This document shows positions 59,302 to 64,000 of a stretch of DNA of 64,000 nucleotides, piece after piece (the stretch's first letter is position 1; every line of letters starts with the position of its first letter). The DNA is from Rhizobium grahamii CCGE 502 (GTDB lineage Bacteria > Pseudomonadota > Alphaproteobacteria > Rhizobiales > Rhizobiaceae): assembly GCF_000298315.2 (NCBI RefSeq), contig NZ_AEYE02000025.1:62001-126000 (forward strand). Direction: 5' to 3'. A model generated the notes under the pieces. It did no database searches and had not been told where the DNA came from. It saw only the letters and a program-made list of their open reading frames with translations. A program made the translations under genes and the position numbers.

Positions 59302-60663
59302 CTATCTTCTCCAGATGGCAGTGTCTTCGGCGATTTCGTTGATTGCGGGCCCGTGCCCTCCCCGATCGGCTCCCAGCTCGGACGGCTCTACGATCAGCCG
59401 TCCGCTGCGGCGGTAGGTGGTTAGAAGGCGCACCCAGTTCCCCAGGATCGACAGCCTTGCATGACCGCCGCCAGACAGAGTTCGAAGATGCAGCAGTCCC
59501 CACAACAACCACGCTGGAAAGCCGATGATCGAGCGGCCGCGAAACTCCGCAACGCCGACGTGGCGGGAGATGGTCGCCAGCTTGCTCGGCGTGAAGCATT
59601 CGTAAGGCTTGGAATGGGCGGTTTTTGCAAGCCGGGCGGCGATGAGCCTGCCGACGTATCGTCCCTGATCCTGCGCAACCGACGCCAGTCCCGGCATCGG
59701 GCGACCGTCGGGGCCGATAACATGGGCCGCATCGCCGATTACAAAGCACTCGGGATGCCCCGGCACGGAGAGATCATTCAGGACCGCAACCTTTCCGTCG
59801 GGTTTGACATGCGCCCCGAGCGTGCGGGCTAGCGCCACTCCCTGGACCCCTGTACACCACAACACCGTCGCGGCCGCGATATGCTCGTCGCCGACGACAA
59901 CACCCGCTGCGTCCAAGTGAGTTACGGGAACGCCCAGCTTCACCTCGACCCCTTGGTCTTCCAGCGCGCGGGCCGCATAGGCCGAGTGTTGCTCGCTGAA
60001 TGCCGGCAGCAATCTTGATCCCGAGTGGATCAGAACGACGCGCGCCTTGCCGAGGTCGATATTTCGAAAGTCCGATGCGAGCGTCCTTCGAGTAAACTCG
60101 CTGATCGTACCTGTGATCGCCACGCCTGTCGGCCCACCGCCTACGATGACCACCGTCATGTCGCGCGCCTGCTTTTCAGGATCAGGCTCCAATTCGGCGC
60201 GCTCGAACGCCTTTAGAAGTCGATTGCGTGCGGCGACGGCGTCGCCGAGCGACTTCAGTCCAAGCGCGTGCGGCGCCCACTCCTCCTCGTGGCCAAAATA
60301 GCTTGTCTTCGCGCCCGTCGCGACCACCAAGATGTCATAGGCTATATCGTCGCCTTCGTTCATGACGACAGCCCGGCGGGACAGGTCGATGCGCTTCGCC
60401 TCCCGCATTTCCACCCGGACGTTCGGCATCTCTCGCAGAAGCGATCGGATCGGCGTGGCGATTTCCGCGGGTTCGAGGATCGAGGTGGCGACCTGGAAGA
60501 GGAACGGTTGAAACAGGTGGTGATTGTTGCGGTCGACAAGTGTGATGTCGGCGTTGCTGTCGCGCAGTGCGCGGACGACGGCGAGGCCTGCGAAACCCGC
60601 GCCGACGACTACGATCCTCCACCGCGATCTGCAGTTCCTCGTAGACTGTCTTTCAGCGTTCAT
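59302..60663 (-). CDS. NDH-2-like NAD(P)H dehydrogenase (FAD flavoprotein), first
   Basis: A 453-residue protein. ATG 60663 overlaps the TPR gene's stop (ATGA). RIVVVGAGFAGLAVVRALRD binds FAD, LVDRNNHHLFQPFLFQVATS is the family segment found in true NDH-2, VVIVGGGPTGVAITGTISEF binds NADH, and CFVIGDAAHVIGPDGRPMPG follows. C-terminal FRGRSIIGFPAWLLWGLLHL is the membrane-anchoring helix. It should oxidise NADH with quinone. Only moderate likeness to the second flavoprotein, so not a recent duplicate. Confidence 0.9.
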   Translation of the reverse strand: MNAERQSTRNCRSRWRIVVVGAGFAGLAVVRALRDSNADITLVDRNNHHLFQPFLFQVATSILEPAEIATPIRSLLREMPNVRVEMREAKRIDLSRRAVVMNEGDDIAYDILVVATGAKTSYFGHEEEWAPHALGLKSLGDAVAARNRLLKAFERAELEPDPEKQARDMTVVIVGGGPTGVAITGTISEFTRRTLASDFRNIDLGKARVVLIHSGSRLLPAFSEQHSAYAARALEDQGVEVKLGVPVTHLDAAGVVVGDEHIAAATVLWCTGVQGVALARTLGAHVKPDGKVAVLNDLSVPGHPECFVIGDAAHVIGPDGRPMPGLASVAQDQGRYVGRLIAARLAKTAHSKPYECFTPSKLATISRHVGVAEFRGRSIIGFPAWLLWGLLHLRTLSGGGHARLSILGNWVRLLTTYRRSGRLIVEPSELGADRGGHGPAINEIAEDTAIWRR

Positions 60664-61694
60664 TGTCGTGGCCCCACGAAGCATTCGGCCTGCTCGGCGG
60701 CGCGCCGCGCCCTAGCATGCAACCGTCGCGATCTGGGCGTATCGCGAAGTTTGAAATTGATCAGGGCCAACTCGAGACCTCGTTTCGGCCGGTTGCCGAT
60801 TCCGATGAAGAACGTCGCAGCGTGGTCGGCGTACGCTTCAGGCCACCGTGCGAGCAGGCGCTCGTAGGATTCCGCAACAAGGTCGATTTGCGTGGCGGTA
60901 CGGCGGCCGCGAGCGGCGAGGATCTCTGCGTAGACCGCCCGATACTCAGGATCGTCGGAGATCTCGAGCAGCGGCTCGACGAGTGCTTCGGCGACGTCCA
61001 ACTGCCCGCGGGCGAGAGCGACTTCGGCCCTGTGCCCCCGTCCGGGTACGTGCGCCGGCACCACGGCTTCGAGCTCTGCGAAGAACGCGTCCGCTCGATC
61101 GAGTTCGCCGCGGCGCAACGCCAGAACTCCTCTTTGAAAGAGAAGTTGCCCGCATGGAAGAGGTGAAACGCCATCGTCGACGTCGAGCGCGGCCGCGTAG
61201 TACCTTTCGGCGGCGCCCCATTGATCCATTTCCTCCAGCAACGTCGCGAGGCTTCCAAGGGTATCAATCCGAGGATCGTGCTCGGCGATCCTTTCCCGCA
61301 GCACAAGCGCCTCGTCGTACCGTCCCACAGCCTGGAACAGCGCCGCCCGACCGGCATCGATCTCCAACTTCGCGTGCCCGCTGGCGAGCGCCTGGTCGAG
61401 GAGTGCCTTGGCCTCGGAAAAGCGGTGGAACCGTTCCGCTATCCGCGCTCGAAGATAGATCGCCGCGGGCGATCGTGGCGCAAGGCCGACCGCCTCGTCG
61501 GCGACTGATTCCGCACGGTCGTGATCTGCGATACGGCCAAGCAGATCGCCGCGAAGAAACAGCAGCTTCGACAACACCTGCAAATTCCCGAAGGTTGCGC
61601 CCGCGACGCGGTCCCGCTCCAACCCGTCGATCGAGGTCGACAGGTTGGAGAGAGCGATGCGCCCGCTTGTATAGCGCCCGCGATCGATCATCAT
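60660..61694 (-). CDS. Tetratricopeptide-repeat protein
   Basis: A 344-residue protein, ATG 61694 overlapping the SDR's TGA. TPR-like helical pairs can be followed through the sequence: ADEAVGLAPRSPAAIYLRAR, LDQALASGHAKLEIDAGRAA, ERYYAAALDVDDGVSPLPCG and LDVAEALVEPLLEISDDPEY. No signal peptide, so probably a cytoplasmic scaffold. Position between an SDR and an NDH-2 gene with overlapping stops and starts suggests a shared function, not known. Confidence 0.85.
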   Translation of the reverse strand: MMIDRGRYTSGRIALSNLSTSIDGLERDRVAGATFGNLQVLSKLLFLRGDLLGRIADHDRAESVADEAVGLAPRSPAAIYLRARIAERFHRFSEAKALLDQALASGHAKLEIDAGRAALFQAVGRYDEALVLRERIAEHDPRIDTLGSLATLLEEMDQWGAAERYYAAALDVDDGVSPLPCGQLLFQRGVLALRRGELDRADAFFAELEAVVPAHVPGRGHRAEVALARGQLDVAEALVEPLLEISDDPEYRAVYAEILAARGRRTATQIDLVAESYERLLARWPEAYADHAATFFIGIGNRPKRGLELALINFKLRDTPRSRRLHARARRAAEQAECFVGPRQ

Positions 61695-62479
61695 GCCGCG
61701 TGACTTTTTACGCCGGTCAGCAGCGCCGGATACCCCCGAGTCAGCGAGCCCCCGTCGATCGCGATCGTATCGCCATTGATCGATCGTGCGCTGTCGGACG
61801 CGAGAAACACGGCAGCCGCGGCGATTTCTTCCGCTGCCACGACGCGGTTCATCGGAATGACGCTCAGGAACAGGTCGCGCATGGCGGGATCCTCGAGTTC
61901 CTTCCTAGTCAGTGGCGTTTCCACGAGACCTGGCGCGATGCCAACGACGCGAATGCCTCGGCCACCGAGTTCCAGCGCGCCGCACCGGGTGATCATGTCC
62001 ACCCCGGCCTTCGCGGCGCAGTAGGCCGCCTGACCTTCGCCGGGCTGGCGTGCGTTCACCGAGGAGATGTTGATGATGACACCCGGCCGTCCCTGTTCGA
62101 TCATGATCCGGGCCCCATGCTTGACGCCGAAGAAGACCCCGCCGAGCGTCACGGCATGAACTGCCCTCCACTTTTCGGCGGAGAGTTCGGTAAGCGGAGT
62201 GATCGCGCCAAAGCCGGCGCAATTGACAACGACGTCCAGGGACCCGAACGTGTCGTGGGCCGCCCGCAGTGCGCCTTCGACCTGATCCTCGTCCGAAACG
62301 TCGACGACCCGGCCAATGGAGCGCTCGCCGAGCGCACGGGTCGCCTCATCGAGCGCCTTCGCATTGAGATCGCAAAGCACCACGCTCGCGCCCGCTTCGA
62401 CAAATGCCGTCGCGATGGCTTTGCCGATGCCGGATGCGGCGCCGGTCACGACGGCGCCCTTGCCCTTCAACATGTCCAT
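61691..62479 (-). CDS. Short-chain dehydrogenase/reductase (SDR)
   Basis: A 262-residue protein. ATG 62479 has AAGGAGAA seven bases upstream; a GTG two codons earlier is too close to it. GKGAVVTGAASGIGKAIATA, NCAGFG, the Ser in INISSVNARQPGEGQ and YCAAK give a complete classical SDR. VLCDLNAKALDEA with Asp after strand two favours NAD. Likely substrates: 3-hydroxyacyl or secondary-alcohol compounds. Coupled to the TPR gene by ATGA. Confidence 0.9.
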   Translation of the reverse strand: MDMLKGKGAVVTGAASGIGKAIATAFVEAGASVVLCDLNAKALDEATRALGERSIGRVVDVSDEDQVEGALRAAHDTFGSLDVVVNCAGFGAITPLTELSAEKWRAVHAVTLGGVFFGVKHGARIMIEQGRPGVIINISSVNARQPGEGQAAYCAAKAGVDMITRCGALELGGRGIRVVGIAPGLVETPLTRKELEDPAMRDLFLSVIPMNRVVAAEEIAAAAVFLASDSARSINGDTIAIDGGSLTRGYPALLTGVKSHAA

Positions 62480-62559
62480 ATTCACTTCTCCTTGATGTGT
62501 GGAATGGTTACCGCATAGGGATCGGATCCTGCGTCCGGGTTCCCTTTAGGTTGCAAGCT

Positions 62560-63183
62560 TCAGAGGATTGTCGCCATCTCGTGGAACGAGAGCCGCGGGT
62601 TGCGAGGAAACAGCTTGGCGTCATTGCCGTAGCCGATGTTGATAATGACGTTCGCCTTGATGTTGCCGTCGGGAAAGAACTCTTGCTCGACCTTGGCTGG
62701 GTCAAAGCCCGTGATCGGCCCCGCATCCAGGCCCACGGCGCGCAGCGCAAGAATGAAGTACGCGACCTGAAGGGTGCCGTTTTGAGCAGCACTGCGGGCA
62801 GCGAGGTCCGGGTTGTCGGCGAACCAGCTCTTCGCATCGGCGTGCGGGAGAAGAAACGGCAGGAGTTCGTAAAACTTCAGATCATAGCCCGTGATGGCGA
62901 CGACCGGTGCGCCCGTGGTCTTATCGACATTGCTGGGCATGAGCGCCGGACGCAGCCGCTCCTTGGCTGCCGTCGAGGTCAGGAAAAGCACGCGCAGAGG
63001 CTGCTGGTTCGCCGAGGTCGGCCCCATCTTGGCGAGGTCGAGCGCGTCACGCAGAAGCGCGTCAGGAACGGGAAACTCGTGGAAGGCGTTGTGGGTCCGC
63101 GCCTCGGTAAAGAGCTGGGCCACGGCATCGGTGCCGAGCGGTTCGCCACGACGCAGGCTGTTGGGGTCAACATTGGCAATCAT
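62560..63183 (-). CDS. rutE: Nitroreductase-family malonic semialdehyde reductase (RutE-like)
   Basis: A 207-residue protein, ATG 63183 after AAGGAAACCAA. FPVPDALLRDALDLAKMGPT then SANQQPLRVLFLTSTAAKER and KTTGAPVVAITGYDLKFYEL match the RutE/YcdJ branch, and INIGYGNDAKLFPRNPRLSF its C-terminus. RutE reduces malonic semialdehyde to 3-hydroxypropionate in the Rut pyrimidine pathway; no other rut gene is in the window, so here it may serve another aldehyde or nitro compound. FMN is the expected cofactor. Confidence 0.85.
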   Translation of the reverse strand: MIANVDPNSLRRGEPLGTDAVAQLFTEARTHNAFHEFPVPDALLRDALDLAKMGPTSANQQPLRVLFLTSTAAKERLRPALMPSNVDKTTGAPVVAITGYDLKFYELLPFLLPHADAKSWFADNPDLAARSAAQNGTLQVAYFILALRAVGLDAGPITGFDPAKVEQEFFPDGNIKANVIINIGYGNDAKLFPRNPRLSFHEMATIL

Positions 63184-63261
63184 TTGGTTTCCTTTTGCGA
63201 TTGGAGTATCTGGGGGAAGCGGACGACGAGCGCTGCCTTGGCAGTCGCTCTCCGCGCACCT

Positions 63262-63987
63262 TCATCGCGCTCTGGCCTCAAGGTAGTCGTGGACGACTTC
63301 ACCGTCGTTGAGCGTCATGTCCCAGAGGTGCTGGCGGCCTTCGAGAACGCGCACGACCGGAAGCGCGGCGACCGGGCAGCCGACGTGCGGGACCATGAAC
63401 AGTTCTGCAGGGCCGCCCCATGCGCCCTTCAACCGGACATCGTAGAGATTGACCTTGACGAGCTGGGCGACCTTCGGCGTGCGAGCGTCGACGTCGGGAA
63501 GCAGCTTCAGCACGAGTTGCGTCGTCTGCAGTTCCTGCTCGATCTCGGCCAGGCGATCGGACAGGTCCACCATGCGGTACGGCATGGTTGCAAGCGCGAC
63601 CTGGGTGCCGCCATAGGACAGGGTCCCGGTCAGTACCTCCCGGACGGCCTTGAGCTCGGGCTCCCCATGACGCTTCGGGAAGCCGAGGATCTCCCGCCCG
63701 GCGAGCGTCGGGGACTCGCTGTTGAGGAAAGCCTGGAAGACGTAGATGACCGGCTTGCCCTCGAAGGTGCAGGCCACCGAATGGCCGATCTCGACGTACG
63801 GCCCGAACCCGCTGACCTCGGTCATGTTCCGCCACTCTATGGTGACGCGGTTGCCCTCTGCGGGTTCGAGAGGTCTGGGGACGACCGCGCGTACGGCCTC
63901 CGCGGTGCTCTCGTAGGTGACGATGAGCTGGTGCATGTCCTTGTAGTGCCATGGCCCACGCGGATAGCTGGGCCTCAGCGTCGACAT
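63262..63987 (-). CDS. Acetoacetate decarboxylase family protein
   Basis: A 241-residue protein; ATG 63987 is chosen over a GTG one codon upstream at the window edge. ESTAEAVRAVVPRPLEPAEG, then EILGFPKRHGEPELKAVREV with the Schiff-base lysine of acetoacetate decarboxylases in GFPK, and PHVGCPVAALPVVRVLEGRQ. The family decarboxylates acetoacetate or handles related beta-keto compounds. First visible gene of the minus-strand block AdC-RutE-SDR-TPR-NDH2-NDH2. Confidence 0.88.
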   Translation of the reverse strand: MSTLRPSYPRGPWHYKDMHQLIVTYESTAEAVRAVVPRPLEPAEGNRVTIEWRNMTEVSGFGPYVEIGHSVACTFEGKPVIYVFQAFLNSESPTLAGREILGFPKRHGEPELKAVREVLTGTLSYGGTQVALATMPYRMVDLSDRLAEIEQELQTTQLVLKLLPDVDARTPKVAQLVKVNLYDVRLKGAWGGPAELFMVPHVGCPVAALPVVRVLEGRQHLWDMTLNDGEVVHDYLEARAR

Positions 63988-64000
63988 CACCGGATGCTCC

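Noticed and set aside
60848-62518. 556-residue open frame on the plus strand
   Set aside because: Antisense to the TPR and SDR genes, very Arg-rich, no domain; a GC-driven mirror frame.

Overview
This window looks like an accessory region from a Hyphomicrobiales (rhizobium-like) alphaproteobacterium, probably a plasmid, chromid or genomic island. The basis is FixL-like multi-PAS histidine kinases with FixJ-like regulators, a two-adaptor RND pump operon, moderate-to-high GC by eye, toxin-antitoxin genes and decayed insertion/transfer remnants. No rRNA, tRNA or CRISPR array was recognised.

Layout. 0-1 kb: tail of a VapC toxin, a clean terminator and a decayed stretch. 1-6 kb: an orphan peptide-type binding protein with MsrA, a DJ-1/PfpI protein, a histidine-kinase remnant and a crotonase pseudogene. 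6-19.5 kb: four large PAS sensor kinases, one receiver-only regulator, an exported lactonase-like metallo-hydrolase and a Tat-exported epoxide hydrolase. 19.7-33.5 kb: short units of small-molecule enzymes (VOC, three SDR-type or flavin-type reductases, tautomerase, PLP desulfhydrase-like enzyme, aldehyde dehydrogenase, isochorismatase-like hydrolase, crotonase with a signal peptide, RidA, a broken nitronate monooxygenase, SnoaL-like, LLM flavin oxidoreductase) plus a FixJ-like regulator. 33.6-37.9 kb: a mobile or decayed zone with an alpha/beta-hydrolase gene interrupted by an IS110 remnant, a ParDE-type module, repeats, a DnaA box and a dif-like site. 38-44.5 kb: RND efflux operon. 45-53 kb: receiver-only and FixJ-like regulators, and a giant Ser/Thr kinase-ATPase-GAF-PAS-histidine kinase. 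53-55 kb: little coding. 55-64 kb: one-direction block with a DUF2092 plus Gly/Ser-rich secreted pair, a nickel/cobalt-type transporter, and a tightly packed oxidoreductase operon with two NDH-2-like flavoproteins.

The most interesting signal is non-coding. A shared motif (core TTGTACGATGGTATCGCC, usually followed by an inverted GATACC half) sits in at least six intergenic regions between divergent genes, and more weakly before two further units. Its TTG end always faces the gene it would serve; in gene sense it ends in TACAAT-like hexamers at a plausible -10 position. The genes served are mostly detoxification or catabolic enzymes, and include one FixJ-like regulator and one sensor kinase. 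I infer a local regulon run by the FixL/FixJ-type proteins in the same window. It has five full sensor kinases but only two DNA-binding regulators, whose recognition helices are nearly the same. No function has been tested; all family calls are made from reading the sequence.
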